Source of the DNA: Ischnura elegans
Taxonomy: Eukaryota > Arthropoda > Insecta > Odonata > Coenagrionidae
Reading direction: 5' to 3'
Assembly (NCBI RefSeq): GCF_921293095.1
Contig: NC_060253.1
Coordinates: 77,537,992-77,601,991 of the forward strand
DNA length: 64,000 bases
Shown here: piece by piece, positions 30,861 to 43,800 of the stretch
How the letters are laid out: every line of letters begins with the position of its first letter
Position numbering within the stretch: position 1 is the stretch's first letter
The notes under the pieces: model-generated
What the model was told of the DNA's origin: nothing
Seen by the model: the letters and a program-made list of their open reading frames with translations, nothing else
Database searches by the model: none
Program-made: the position numbers and the translations under genes

Positions 30861-32363
30861 AAAATATAGAATGAACATTAGAAGTGTTTTGAAAGTTGAA
30901 ATCACGTTTGAAAGTTCGCTGCCTACGACTAAAGTGGTGAATCAATTAGGAGCTCCCATGCGGAGCATAGATAACAGCTACATAGAGCATTGAGAGCGAT
31001 TTTTGGGACTGTTATGGTGGAATATAATACTTTCCGAACTTACGAAATCTGCTATGCATGAATCGGTTTCTTGGTATTGATGTTCGTAGGCGGCGACAGG
31101 CACCAGAGGCAACTATAGTCATGTGTGTCATGAAAACTGAGTAACGAAGGAAGCTAGTAGAAGGCCGATATCGAAATTAGTCCACGATCAAAAAAAAGTT
31201 GCCAAGTCAACCACGCTAAAAATAGCATCCCACGGATGGAGTTTTGAACTTCCATACAGTACCCAAGCTGGGACTTCCTCCACCACTGGGACTGGCTTCC
31301 TCCACCACATTTCCGCAGGCGGCAGGAGTAAAAACTGAGCCCATAATACCCAAAACATATTAACGCCCTCGTTTCAATAGTATATTTCTTATAACGAAAT
31401 CTCACCTACCTTTCAATCAATCTCAAATTCGGAAAACTCATTTCTAATGCAATATATTATTTTGCAGTTCAGTGATAATTAAATCTCTATACAGATGAGC
31501 ATATCCTTAAGGGTATGCAACACAAAAGCTAATAATGTGAGACCTGAAAAGGACATTAAGGGAGATACATCGAAAGAAGCGAACATTTATTACGCCATTA
31601 CCATGCAAGTTATTCCTTGAGAATGCATAATAGTTATGAACACAAAACCACAGAATTCTTCAAACAAACTTAATATTGCTGTAGTAAAATGCAACACGTT
31701 TAAACTTTCGCAAAATTTTGAACTTTTCGGCTCTGGAAGCAGCTGCTAATGTAATCCTATTTTGATTTTAAAAAATCGGATCAGAGACTTCCCACAGCTT
31801 ATCCGCATAGAGAAAATTTAATTCTGAAAAAATGTCATTTTTCGTCCCACCTCACCGAACAATCGTTTCCATTTCATCGCTGGTCGCTAAGTTACAGTTT
31901 TATGAAATCCACCATGCGGAAGTAATATGCACACTTCGCCAGACATAGTCTTACTTTCAGAAAATGAAATTTCCAAGAGTGTAATAGGTAGGGAAAATAT
32001 AAGGCGCGTAAACATTTTAAACAACTGCAATAATTGAAGGTGGTTTCCCAATTGATTTGGAATTCAAGCTTTTTACACCAAATAGTTCTTTCTGGTTACT
32101 GAGGATATTACGATTTGATTAAAAATAAAATTTCGCAAATGAAGTTCTTAAATATGTTCCCGTACAGTAAGCATAATATGCTACATCTACCAGACCCCCT
32201 AATGAGTGCACTCTATTAATTGTAGTGTTGCTCATGGAATTGTGGAACTTGATAAAGTGCTTCAATGGTGAGAACTTACTTTAAATACAGCGAATACAAA
32301 GCGATAATATGACAATAAAATCCATACTTCTGGGCATCACTTAGCCGATAAAAAAGTCTGTAT
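30861..32363. other. Nothing recognised
   Basis: No gene-like features. A GC-balanced patch at 31190-31330 with an 83-codon minus ORF has no identifiable domain. Confidence 0.45.
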
Positions 32364-32612
32364 GAGGAATAGAAGCCTAGGAGTACAAGTACAGTTGTTT
32401 ATAATTTTGAACATAAGTACAGATAATGGTTGGTGGGGTACATACTATTATTTTAGCATAGAGACATTACTACATGTATATTAATTCTTATCACTGATTT
32501 ATTTGCACCCTTTTGGCAAACAAATATTGTGTACTCCTCAATACCATTATCTGCACTTATCTCCAAAATTATAAAACAATTGCACTTGTATCCCTTGCCT
32601 TATAGGGCCCTC
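32364..32612. mobile_element. TIR-MITE family B copy 2
   Basis: Left ACAAGTACAGTTGTTTATAA then AGATAATGGTTGGTGGGGTA. Right inverse ACCATTATCTGCACTTATCT, then CCAAAATTATAAAACAATTG and CACTTGTA. The terminal inverted repeats are about 60 bp or longer. Same family as 15488-16022 and 53981-54252. The left outermost bases are decayed, so the exact left end is uncertain. Non-coding. Confidence 0.8.
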
Positions 32613-34372
32613 GTATAAAAACGACAAACTCTAACCTAGCTGTAATTTAAAGAGGACTTAACCAAAATGCAACCACATAAATCTATATCTGCTTGTTTTT
32701 CGATCGTTTTCCTTAAATTACGCTACCACAGCTACGAATTTACCACCCATATTGCTCGTGAGAGAGAACTCAAAGCAAAGATCGGCGATTTTTGTTCAGA
32801 ATTGGAAGCTTTCAAGCACTGCATTTCTTTTCTATAGCTGACCAGAGTGATTTGGCTTTGCTTTCTGTGTTGAGACAACGGCTAGATTCCCTGCGCTTCC
32901 ACTGCCACTTTTGGGCGCCTGCTGAGCTGGAAAGAGGGGAAGTGGAGAAGAAGTATAAGTACCCATTGAGAGAGACTAGGGTCGAAAGGTCCCTCCCTCT
33001 CTCTTGATTTTTATCCCTTCCTCTTGAAAAGCAGCATTCCGCGGGTTGCCGACGGTATTCCCATTCAATAGCTCATATCTGCTCGCGTTTCCGACGATTT
33101 CGTTGGCCCGACGCTGAATTTCTGGCGAGGCATAAATTACGCAATCATCATCAGCACTTCAGCCTAACGGCCGGAAAACAGCGCCCACGCATTCATTCAC
33201 ACTCATGTCGAATACTATCACTGAAAGGTCGTTTTACATTTCTGGACCTGTTTTCATTTTACCTCGCCTATCTCTGAGCGCTTCTTGAGGGTAATGAAAA
33301 GTTTTTATGGTTAACCAGAGAAATTGTATGTTATTCGCGCCGCTAATAGATTTTCTTTCTATGACCAAAAGAGGGTAGTGAGAGATTTGCGCCTTTTTCC
33401 TGGCACCTGCTGGTATTTTTTTGTTTACCATTGTTTTCCTCGCTTAATGAGGCAACAAACCCGCTCTTAGTTGGTTCAAATTTATCTTTGATCTCTAATA
33501 CATTGAGATATAAAACGCGAATACAAATAAGACGAATAATCGTATTTGATTTCTCTGTTTTCGTTGTTTTGCCCCATGTTTTCTCATGCCAAATAAATTG
33601 TTTATCATTCGCGGATCACTGATGGACTTAATTTCTACGGCCAAAAAAGGGCAGGTGAAAAAGTAAGAAAAAAGTATTAAAAAATAAAAAGTGTATGCAA
33701 AGTTTAAGCATGGTTCAATAATTGTTTTAATATAATTTTTAACAGTTTCATTTCAACGTTCGTGTTGGTAATTCAGTTGATGGAAATGTTGAAGAATTTA
33801 TTTATGTACCTACTTCTTTTCATCACATGTTTTCAGACTTAATTCCTAATACGTTAATTTTGCTCAGCGTTATTGATGTGAAGATTACTTATGTAATTTA
33901 TTGTGAATCATTTCTAACACGCAATGTATAAGAATGTATAAAAATTTGAAACAGGCTTATACAAATTTTTCAAAGGGGACATCTTCAACTACGGGGAGGG
34001 AAGTGTTGTTATTGTCATTTTCAGATGTTCGCTGGTTAGAGACCAAATGAATATATGTTTACTCTGTGCAACAATACTCTTCTGATCTCATGTTAATTAA
34101 ATGAAGTGTCTTGAGTTGAAGTTACATTTTTCACTTACACTAAACCAGAGTCTTATACAGCAACGTGTTAAAGAAACTAACAGAAACAACACTGGGCAAT
34201 AATGGGTTAATCATTATTTGGTGAGAAGTTGCATTCTTGCGAACTTTTCAATGACGAGAATAGTTAACCATTAAAAATGGGTGCATTGGCCCTATTACGT
34301 GTTTTCCCACTGATGAGCTTCCGTTAAGCTTTTGGTGATGTAGGCCAATCGAAAATAAAAAGCATTACTCAC
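32613..34372. other. No gene called; one GC-balanced patch
   Basis: 32790-33210 is less AT-rich and contains a 71-codon plus ORF without a domain. The rest is AT-rich. Confidence 0.4.
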
Positions 34373-34514
34373 CCCAGTGGAGCCATTCATCACGAACGGA
34401 CCAGGCCGCACATAAATCTATCGAAAGTCCTTCTTCTATCAAAGGCCTTTCATCCTCCCGCTGTCCAAGCGGCCTTTCTAGCGTAGAAGCCCTTTCGTGA
34501 CGCCGAAAGTATTC
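34373..34514 (-). CDS. Candidate internal exon of an unknown gene
   Basis: On the minus strand, 142 bp between an AG (GCTTCCTAG at 34515) and a strong 5' splice site (TGGG|GTGAGTAA at 34372). It is open in one frame for 47 codons plus 1 nt. The peptide is hydrophilic and protein-like (for example RPLGQREDERPLIEEG, then CAAWSVRDEWLHW). Base composition is clearly more GC-rich than the surroundings. The acceptor has only a short pyrimidine tract and an in-frame TAG sits exactly at it, so the exon start is plausible but not secure. The protein was not recognised and no partner exon was identified. Confidence 0.3.
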
Positions 34515-36932
34515 CTAGGAAGCTACTTGCGGGCTAATCCCTACGGACGCCCAATCTTTCGTGCCGCCAAAACTTGAGGGAATTCTTCGGATAGTGGTCA
34601 ACAACCTGAAATGACATGCATGGGGGATATGTGTTACGTAAGATACAAAGTAAAAATAGTCATGCTCCTCGCTTTCGCAATAAATTTTTCTTATATAACC
34701 ATTCATTGCGAGACAAGCGTGAATAAATCTTACTTCAAACTTTGTCATCGACTCGCTTTTTATTGCTTCACACAAAACATCAAATAAAGTCATGAACGTA
34801 GCCCATTCGTTTAAATCTGAAAAGTTGACAGTGAATTTGAGTTTACTTAAGAAAAAATTGGAAAACCTGACACATTTTTAGATTTAAGTAAAGATGAGTC
34901 GACGCACTGAGTTCACATACCCAACACTAGATTATGCGAATTTTAGTTTTAATCTGACTGGGAAAAGAACTTATAATTATTCGGGTCTTACCAATTATCT
35001 CGTAGTTTATCATAAAAACCAAACAATTAGGAAGAGAAGCGGTTGGCAAAACTTAACCCATCTCCGATGTGACGAAATGTCCAAAATGATAAAATCTGTT
35101 TCATTAATATATTAAGCTATTAGCCTGAATCAAATGCAACTCTCTTCATGTACTCAAATAAAATAATATAAATTCTCAAAATAAAAATATAAAATAAGAT
35201 GAAATCTGACATCTAGGTTACTTTTTCAGGAAACACATCTGCAAACATACAGACGACATCTCTCGACGACTTTCCCGCGAAGTCTCTTCCAACCTCGCTC
35301 TCAAAATTTTATGCTCACAACTCCATTGATCTCTATTCGTACCGACTAAAAATTTAATCACGACCCTCTTATCTCCTTCATTAGGTATCCTAAACTGCTC
35401 CCCATGATTAATTTCAGACATTCAACTGGAAGTAGGCGAATAGCATGCACATTGCTCCATTTTCCCACTCTCGTGCCATCACATTTCAAGAGCTTACTCT
35501 CTTTCCGTCCTTCCCCTTAATTAATTTACCTTCCACGCAGAACGCATCGCTTCCTTCCATTAGGCAACGCCTTCGCCATCCAAGCGCTAGCATAGCTATA
35601 TAAATATTTATCTCAAATCCTCCCTCTTCGCCCATCCAGGGACGTGTCATTTCAGTTGGATTCCTCACCTGATATTTACCTAACAACGGCCCTTGTTTAT
35701 TTTGGTTGCGCTCGAACATTCACGTTAACATTTCTGCTGCAATGAACAAATATTAATTTTAGGAAAGTATTTCAACACCCAAAAAATCTCTGAAATAGCG
35801 AGAAAAGGATAGGAATCCCTATGTAACTCAGGATAGTGTGTGCATCAAACAGGCAAGAGGTAAAACTTAGTTCAGGATAAAAAAGAAAAAAAGCGAAGTT
35901 CTTCTCAGCAGATCGATGATCGGTACCAATCATAATTTATGATTTCATCACTTAAGTTAACCAGTGAGAGAACCATTTATAATAAATATCTAATCAAATA
36001 ATTCCACTTTCCCACAAATAGAGGATGGGGATATCATGGTCTAGATTCGATCTGCATCTTACATGTGTGCAGTAAATATTTTGTGAATACTCACAAATAA
36101 ATAAATAAGAAGTCTAAGAGTAATAAAGGGTAGAATATTCTTGTCATTCCTCTACAAATAATAACTTCAACCAATATTTTGAAGCAACTGGATAATATTT
36201 TATCTATACCCAAATCAATTTAGGCGAGCAAGGATGAGTAAACTAAGCTTTTAGACAGAAGCTAAGAATAATGAGTTAGGAAAGGAAGGAAATCAAAATT
36301 ATAATTGGCTGCAGTAAATAGCAAATCACTGCCTATAGCAAACCAGGACCGACACAATGCTCGAATGATATTCCGAGGGACCCCGCCGAGGTTATAGCCC
36401 ATTTCTATAGAGCTCATACTTAAATATACGCATACCACAAATAGCCTTCTCACAATATCATAAAAATAATTGCTACTACTACATTACTTTTTTAGGCAAC
36501 TAAATTATCCAATATTACAATGAATTCATTCCCTACTGAATCTTCATAACTTAAAAAATTACAACGCAACAAAAATTCGTAAAGGACTTATTTTCATAAT
36601 AAAAATACATAAATCAAGTCATTTAAAATTTCGTCTCGAGGACAAACATATTCGAAAGGTTTTCTTTGACAATTTCTAAAAAAAAAGAGAGAAGTTACAC
36701 CGTGGGGATTCTATAGCAATGAAAATTACATATCTCTCAAATATCTTATCCTGAAACAGCCGATGTATATAGTAACTCCTGGCAAGCTCTTCATCAACTG
36801 CCAAAATGCGTGGCGATACATCATCATCCCTGAAATAGCAATAATTTAAAGCCCGTTTCATTGGCATCGAATGAATCAAAACTTCAACAAAAAAAAGCAG
36901 CAACACTCCTGAATCTCTACGCTCACAGAAAT
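34515..36932. other. No gene called
   Basis: Minus-strand ORFs of 67 and 77 codons at 35218-35421 and 35486-35719 have balanced composition and protein-like charge patterns, but no domain and no clear splice sites. The remainder is AT-rich. Confidence 0.4.
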
Positions 36933-37133
36933 TTATCGAATGCGACAGCCCTTCATGAAGATCCTTTTCCACTGCGTTTGCTCGTCGGGAGGCACTCCAA
37001 TCTGCCAGAAAGAACGCCGCAACCCGTGCTCGCGAGATAGCGCACACAATTCATCAAAAAGCCTGCGGAGTGCGTCCACTTCGCTCACGCCGGGGTTCTT
37101 TGCAAAGCGGGATACGCCATTTTCTGGTCCGTC
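36933..37133 (-). CDS. Candidate terminal exon of an unknown gene
   Basis: A 66-codon open frame on the minus strand ending in TAA. It encodes an amphipathic, charged peptide (SEVDALRRLFDELCALSREH, then WQIGVPPDEQTQWKRIFMKG). It lies in a GC-rich, CpG-containing island unlike its AT-rich flanks. Upstream on the same strand is a long pyrimidine tract (about 37155-37240) ending CCTGGCAG, a textbook 3' splice site. However, the frame has a TGA between that AG and its start, so a later AG (GTGAG at about 37132) would have to be used. A different frame of 34 codons is open directly after CCTGGCAG. The family was not recognised. Confidence 0.3.
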   Translation of the reverse strand, partial: DGPENGVSRFAKNPGVSEVDALRRLFDELCALSREHGLRRSFWQIGVPPDEQTQWKRIFMKGCRIR

Positions 37134-38149
37134 TCACAGCGATCCTAATGCACTGCGACTGCCAGGAGAGAGAGAAGGAGAAGATGGTGAAGAGGGAAGC
37201 GAGAAGAAGGGAGGAGTAGGAAAGTGCGGAAAAAAATGAAGTGCGCCAAGAGGATCCAGATTCATAGGCAACGGATTCAAATATACGGCCCACTTCGGTC
37301 GAAACAGATGAATAACGGCCGGCGTGGGTTTTTTTTACATCCATTTTATTTCCGTTTTATTCCGGAATAAATATAACTGGCACGGGATGCGAAGGACTTG
37401 GTGTAGGGGGTTGGTACTACGCCGATAGAATGGAAGGAACATGAAGAGCCGAGTTGAGATAGAGGGAGAATGAGGTTTGAGTTGCATTTCGGGAGGAGGA
37501 AATTTTTCCATGGGGTAGACCGCAGCCGTGCCTTTGCATGTTGAGCAGGGAAGAGAACTGAGTGGCGCAGAAGGGTACGCTCTATCTATGTACAACATGT
37601 TGGAAAGGAGAGCGCAGTGGCGAACTAGATGCAGATCCTATGATTAGAGGTGTCAGCATGTGGTGAGGACAGGGGAAAGGGAACACCGCATAAAATTCAA
37701 TAGCGACGAATCTGACCTTCAACGCTAGCTGAAGGTGAGAGTAATGAAGCCGCATAGGTACACTAAAGACTTCATGACGTACATACACATTACAAGATCA
37801 TGATTGCCTAATCAAGTCAAATGAATCACTGCCACACTCCAATGGTAATAATAATACACTCTAATTTCATAACGGATTAATGAGTTAAAATGAAAACTTA
37901 CACCAAGTTAGAATAAAAATCAATGTAAAAATAAAAAATAAAAATGTCGAAATCTGTGAATGACACCTTGAATGACGACACCAATTTTCTTTACCTTCGT
38001 GCGAAAAAACAATGCTGAATTCTTTAGATTAACCCTCATGCCATTTCTCGCAACGCTTGTCCAACGCAACCATTAGAGCTAGCAGTAAATCGCATAATAG
38101 ACCCCTGATCAATTACAAAGTACAATTACCCGTTACAATAAACCCCTGA
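37134..38149. other. Pyrimidine tract and GC-richer sequence, no gene called
   Basis: It contains the minus-strand pyrimidine tract next to 36933-37133 and ORFs of 87-96 codons on the minus strand without domains. AT content rises again after about 37800. Confidence 0.4.
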
Positions 38150-38760
38150 TCAATCGCAAACCCCACTGGTATACACATCATTCCCATCACTTTAACTCAT
38201 GCTTCCAACTGATTCCACGCCTCTCTTACCATCTCCACAGCGTACTCGTTAAAAAGCTTTGACAACAGTGGACAGCCTTGCCTCACTCCTTGTTCACCTG
38301 ATTCTCAATCCATTGCCCTCATCTGCGCAGTCTAGGCCATATACAGATTACGAAGGAGTCGCCTATCGCTCCAATCTACGTCTATTTTCCTAAGAATATC
38401 CACTAATTATTTTCTATCCATTTGATCAAATAATTTTTAAATATCCGTGAAGCAGGCAAACACGTTGTTATACTCTCGTTTCCTCTCCAAAAGGGTCCTC
38501 ATTACCGCTATTGCATCACAGGTTAGCTTCTCTTTTCTAAGACCTAACTGATCCTTGTCCAAATACTCGTTTTCCCTCGCCTCCATTCGTCTACTTATAA
38601 TCCTCAGTACCACTTTTGAAGCATGGGATACTAGGCTAATAATCCTATAGTCTCCGCATTGTACAGCTTTTTCTTTTTCGGTAACGTAATTAGAACTGTC
38701 TTCACAAAATCCTCCAGCCAAGACTCCTCCTCATACAACCAGCGTACTAATTAGAAAGAC
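38150..38760 (-). pseudogene. LINE reverse transcriptase relic (RTE-like)
   Basis: Minus-strand decayed RT. The 94-codon frame at 38437-38721 contains CGDYRIISLVSHASKVVLRI (fingers motif) and EYLDKDQLGLRKEKLTCDAI. Its end, FACFTDI, leads into the palm. Further downstream, in broken frames, are ILRKIDVDWSDRRLLRNLYM and VRQGCPL near 38270-38286. Stops and frameshifts abound, so it is an inactive copy. It continues directly from the endonuclease remnant at 38895-39085. Sequence differs from the LINE at 13564, so it is a separate family. Confidence 0.8.
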
Positions 38761-38894
38761 CTTCTCCGACCACCCTTCCCTAAATTTTTCAAAAGCTCAC
38801 AAATATTTCTCCTGAAAAATTCTATTACTTCCTCATCACAGTCGTTTTGCATACATAATCCAAATTCAGCTATTTCTTTCCCATACCTCACTTC

Positions 38895-39085
38895 CCCGAA
38901 AAAGGAGTTCCAGTCCTCCATCTAAACTAGATTTCTCTTACCCGGGATTTCCCGAATAAATTGACCGAGCTGATCTCATATCCCGTACACTTCATCCTCC
39001 CTGTGGTTGCTAGTAAGCATGTACACTTGAAGCACCTTAAGGTTGGTGGGTCATGCCCCAATTTCTACCACCATTATCCGAGCTA
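38895..39085 (-). pseudogene. LINE endonuclease relic, second copy (contiguous with RT)
   Basis: The minus strand holds an APE-type endonuclease piece: VLQVYM followed after about 35 codons by MEDWNS, a mutated version of the family MGDWNA motif, then a GKEIAEFGL-like segment. It aligns with 39186-39410 over its length, including CCACCAACCT and GAAATTGGGGC-type blocks. This copy leads on into the RT relic at 38150-38760. Confidence 0.75.
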
Positions 39086-39185
39086 TTACTTCCTCTACAA
39101 CTGCCAGTATCTTACCTAGTCCTTCGGCATTCCTAGCCCAAATTCTCCTATTTCGTTTTACATACCTTCCTCCCCTCCACCCCCG

Positions 39186-39410
39186 ACTGAGGCGTTCCAG
39201 TCCCCCATCACTACAAGATTTTCATACCCGGGGTTTCCGTAATTATTACCTCGAGCTTAAAAGACACCTCATCTACTTCTTCCTCCCTATGATTGCCAGT
39301 GGGCATGTAAACTTGAACGACCACCAGGTTGGTGGGTCGCGCCTCAATTTCTACCACCAGAATCCTATCGCTTGACTGGTCTATATCCACCACACGCTCA
39401 CCCATCTTCC
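39186..39410 (-). pseudogene. LINE endonuclease relic, first copy (duplicated)
   Basis: The minus frame at 39211-39405 reads SDRILVVEIEARPTNLVVVQ, then VYMPTGNH. It continues in another frame to MGDWNA near 39192-39208, keeping the GDWN catalytic-site motif. It is a second, better-preserved version of the segment at 38895-39085, placed in tandem 5' of it. A single element carries one endonuclease, so this is a duplication or a nested insertion of a related copy. Confidence 0.75.
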
Positions 39411-40529
39411 CGTTTAATAGTAAGGGTAGCCCTCGTTGATTTTACTCTCCACCACTTTATCAAACCCTTTACACATGACTCCAATAGTTCCCACTGACTG
39501 ATTAATAAGAATTTTTCTTCTTCCATCAAATGACTAAAAATAGAGTTTAATTAAAATAAAATCAGAAAAATTCCTGAACGACTGTATACCGTGTCTAACG
39601 GAAAAATGTCTTACTGACTGCAATGCTATGCAAAAAAAGTCATTTATGATCATAATAAATAGTATTATTAAATATTTAAACAGTTGATTAACTAAAATAA
39701 TCTACAAATTGATGGTAAAATGCAGGTATTTGGTATTTAAGTAGAGTAACTTAAACTTAAGTAACATCATCCTTGGTACGAAAAGATTAATGATACCCCT
39801 CCATTTAGTTGATGCCGACCAAAGTTTTCCCTCAAATCTTCCAATATTTTTCAAGTGGTCCTAATCACGGCCACCATAATCGCCTTTTCTTATTTTCGGA
39901 ATGGGCTGAAGTGTCGACGCCTCTCCTTACAAATAGCTTGTAAAGTTTCGGCGTCCGAACATGGATATCAAAAACACACGGTTAATGCACGCATAAAAAA
40001 TCAAGATAAAGAATGACTCCCATTAAGCTAAGGAAGGTAAATATGGTAACATTGATGCTGCTGACAACATTGGGAAATTTCCTTCATAACATAAGTTGGT
40101 AAATTTTCTTCTCGCATTCGCCGCTGGTTTCGTAAGGCAGGAGGTTTTTATCGCATTCATTTGTTTTTACGATGTGATAAAGTAAATCCTCGTTTTTTGA
40201 AAATGTTAATTCGCTCTATTTATCAGCCGGTGTTAATCCTCCTTCCCCTGCGATAATCACACTTGCCCGAAAGATAAAGTCTCTGTGGAAGCTTCGCTAC
40301 GGACAAGGACCGCGATGGTGGAGTTTCAGTAAATGAGAAGATTAAGCAAATGGGACGGCAGTTAATTTCGTGGGGGAACGAGATGAGAAAAGAGATACAG
40401 GCGAAGGTGAGGACGTAAAGGATGATGGTGTTTAGAACGCGAAACATTGAAGGGAGAAGAAGTTGAGCCATATGCCCATAGATGCTAATTTAAGGTACGA
40501 AGAAAAGTGTCAGAGAAAGCTTGTGCTAG
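39411..40529. other. No gene called
   Basis: AT-rich sequence. An 82-codon minus ORF at 40223-40471 has a hydrophobic stretch but no support as a gene. Confidence 0.45.
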
Positions 40530-40720
40530 TGAGGTAGTTAAAAGGCCAAAAATGGTAGAAAATACGCGGAGAGGTTGTCCAGCAATTGGTTTTCACACTT
40601 ATCATCGCCGTGTTGGGTATTTATTTTCATAAGAACACAGCATTGTTGTACAAGCATTGAATATTATTCATATTTTGAGAATTTATTGCAATAAAATGCC
40701 TTTAAAATAGAGATAAACAG
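40530..40720 (+). repeat. Diverged direct repeat with 41706-41900
   Basis: GGTAGTTAAAAGGCCAAAAA, GGTAGAAAATAC, TTTTCACAC, TTGGGTATTT and AAGCATTGAATATT recur in order at 41706-41900. Moderate similarity. Unknown repeat type. Confidence 0.4.
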
Positions 40721-40814
40721 AGAGTTGGCTGTGCTAAATCCAAATCATCCTTGTTAGCTCCACTAATGGACCAGAGGAGCTATTTTTCAAAGTGTAATAG
40801 CAACAGGTTTCTAT

Positions 40815-40878
40815 TCCGATGGGAGAATTGAGTGGAGAGCTTCCAATCTTAGGATTGTTGACCAATGATGATTATGAG
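40815..40878 (+). pseudogene. LINE 3'-end relic, same family as 13564-14513
   Basis: GAGTGGAGAGCTTCCAATCT, TAGGATTGTTGACCAATGAT and GATTATGA match the end of the 13564-14513 LINE (tail peptide WRA-SN, AATCTTAGGAT, ATGATG run). Only about 65 bp survives. Confidence 0.6.
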
Positions 40879-43800
40879 GTTTCTATACGCGGCGAAGCGA
40901 AACAATTTTGTCCAAGTTAGAGTCCTAATTTGAAAAACAAAAAAATAGTAGAATCCCCTATTGATAAATCAATCAGAAATTTGATTATTTACTATATAAG
41001 ATAAGGCATCTATTCAGTAATACAACTGCAATCCTTCGCCAATTTACTCGTACCTTCGGGGCATAGGAAATTGCCATTTCACCATATATCCTTGACGGCA
41101 ATTTGCTATGGCCCATCTCGCTTGTTGCCGTTTATTTGTTACAATTCTTACTTTTATCCATCATTATTATGTTACTGTTTCACTGTGAATCGGCAAAAAT
41201 GCTTTATCTGATCAACTAATGAAATAAATACATAAATCAGGGGAATAATTTCACAAACTCATCCATTTACTTTTCATTTTCCCTAAAAGTGCCCAAAACT
41301 ATATGCGATACAATTGCATAACAAATTAATATGGAAATAGTTAATATAGGAAAATTATTTTATAAGATTATAGAATATTCCACCATTAATTTATTTCTTT
41401 ACCCAACAAAAAATTAATACTTCTCACAAATCTACCGAAATTTATCCAAAATTTCATTTTAAATTTAAAACGTTCGCAGAAAACAATTTAAAGACCTGAA
41501 AGAGCAATTATACTATTAACTTTATCCTACCCTACGAAATATAACGCTCAATGTTAATTTAAATTACAGATTTGAGATTACTTGAGAGTACATTTGAGAT
41601 GACTTGAGGGAAGAAGAAAATTAGATCATGCATGCATGCATGATCTTGCGCATGTACGTCAATTATTGGTACCAAGATAGGATATCGAAGAATTCTTTAC
41701 TAATGGGGTAGTTTTAAGACCAAGAGAGGTAGAAAATAAGAGCCAAGTGTTTTGATCAAATGAATTTCACACTACTGATCGGAGTTTTGGGTATTTTTTC
41801 TACGGGAAATTCTGCATTAATATCAAATCATTCAATATTACTCTAATTTTGAGCATTTCGGTACAACTAAATACCAAACAAATAATTTATATATGTAATA
41901 CATATGGTAAACAAATTATACTAAATTAAATAAAAGGGCTTAAGGATTTTTTCCCGGCTAGAGGAAAGATCTGGCATAAAAGTAGCCGGATTAAATGCAA
42001 TGCGTATAAATGCAGATATTCAAGTAATCCAAGTTACTCGCAGAGGACTCCATCTATGGTGATATGAAATAGGTACTTACATGGATTGTTCACTCAGCCA
42101 TGTCAAAGAAACGTTTTAAAAGAACAGAAAAATCGTAAGAATGAAGCAACTCAAGTGATAAATGCGCATCGCCTATGCATCCGGTTGCCATTGCTTTTCA
42201 CGAGCGACTGAGCAACAGCGAGACATTATGTAACTTCCCATACCATGCTTAGCATATTTCGTGGAGAGGCCTTAGCGACGCGCCAACTGAAAAAATTCAA
42301 AGGAAATAAGCCTCCGTAAGAATAAAACAGATTAACTAATTCACTACAGCAATGCTTCACTTGAACTTCATGGAGCTAGAGCGACAAATATCTTGCGACG
42401 ATTCAAGTCACGATGAATCAATTTTGCTCGAATGAAAGGTTTAAAAAACTCCAACCTTTGATTCCGACTTTAAGTTTTAGTCTTGGTTTTGAATAGATAT
42501 CTGTTGATTCGCAGTATGGCATTGCGTATCTTAATAAACTCTCACAGAACCTAAAGTCAAAAGTACCAAGAAAGGATACATATAGAGATTATTATATATT
42601 TAAGAAACTTTATAAACCTTCTGAAATTTATTCTACCTATACTTGTTCTCAATACATTGGGAAAACAATATTTATCATAATTCAGTGATTAATTCTCGGG
42701 CGCCACACCGGGCACGACTTTTCATGCCAGTCAATTCATCCGGTGATGAGCTCTACTAGTATGATTGAACACACAATAAAACACCGTACTTTCTTTTAGA
42801 TCATTTTTCATCGATGTAGAGAAAATTGAAAATACATACAATTGCCAATAGTGAAATAAAATTTTAAAATACAAACTTTTCGTGATTAATTTTAAAACAG
42901 TGAATAAAATCCTTCCACATAACTTATAAATATTTGAAAACGAAATATTTGTACATGAATGCCTATAGATATTTCAATACCCCAGGCAGATGAAGCTAGG
43001 GTGTAGCTTGCGAGGAGAGAAGCGGGAATAAAAGTAGCTATCAGTATAAAATTATACGAAGTGTATTTAATCCAGGAATAAACACAGGATAAAGGTCAAA
43101 TTTTGGAGTCGTGCGCGTGTATAAAATTAATTGCGTTATATAACCCATCTTTGAGCATGGAACGCTACCGCCAGGATCCTTCCCTCGGATCAATTTCTTT
43201 CTTCATGATCGCGGGGTCTCAGGAAACTCGAGGTGAAAAGAAATACCAATGGTTTTCCAACATCATCCACAGCAATTTTCCCATCGCAGTAGGCATTATA
43301 CCACTGTCGCAGTGGGATCACGACATGCTACACAACCCCAGTTGGGCCTCAAGCTTTATAGCCAATCGAAGCACATCTATCTACGGAAATCGCTGCGGTG
43401 ATATCCTAAAAATAAGAGACAACGAAAATGGCCGGGTGGGTGGCTGAAAAGCTATAACAGCACGACCGAAGTCACTGCAATCGCACGGCATTGCACCAAA
43501 ATTTTCGAGCTGCTCGCCCCAGGGCGAAGAAAATATAGACTGGCGGGACTCGAAAGCATTCCCTAGCATGCAATTCGACCCCGAGGGTGAAGGATGGACG
43601 ATGGTAATTTTTGTCACGCCCACGGATGAAACTCTGGCCATAGATGACTCAAAAGGGCACACACGGAGTTCATAGACCAGACACTTAGCGGTTGACAGCC
43701 AAAAAAAAGGTCTGCAAGAGGAATCGTGAGGGAACAGCGTGGAATGATGATGAAGCAGCAGACCAACGTTTTTCTGTCCGTAAATATCATGAAAGTTAAG

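Noticed and set aside
40223-40471. 82-codon minus ORF with hydrophobic stretch
   Set aside because: No signal of a real membrane protein beyond AT-driven hydrophobicity, and no context.
43103-43447. 114-codon plus ORF
   Set aside because: It has an ATG and balanced composition but no recognised domain, and no splice or promoter evidence.
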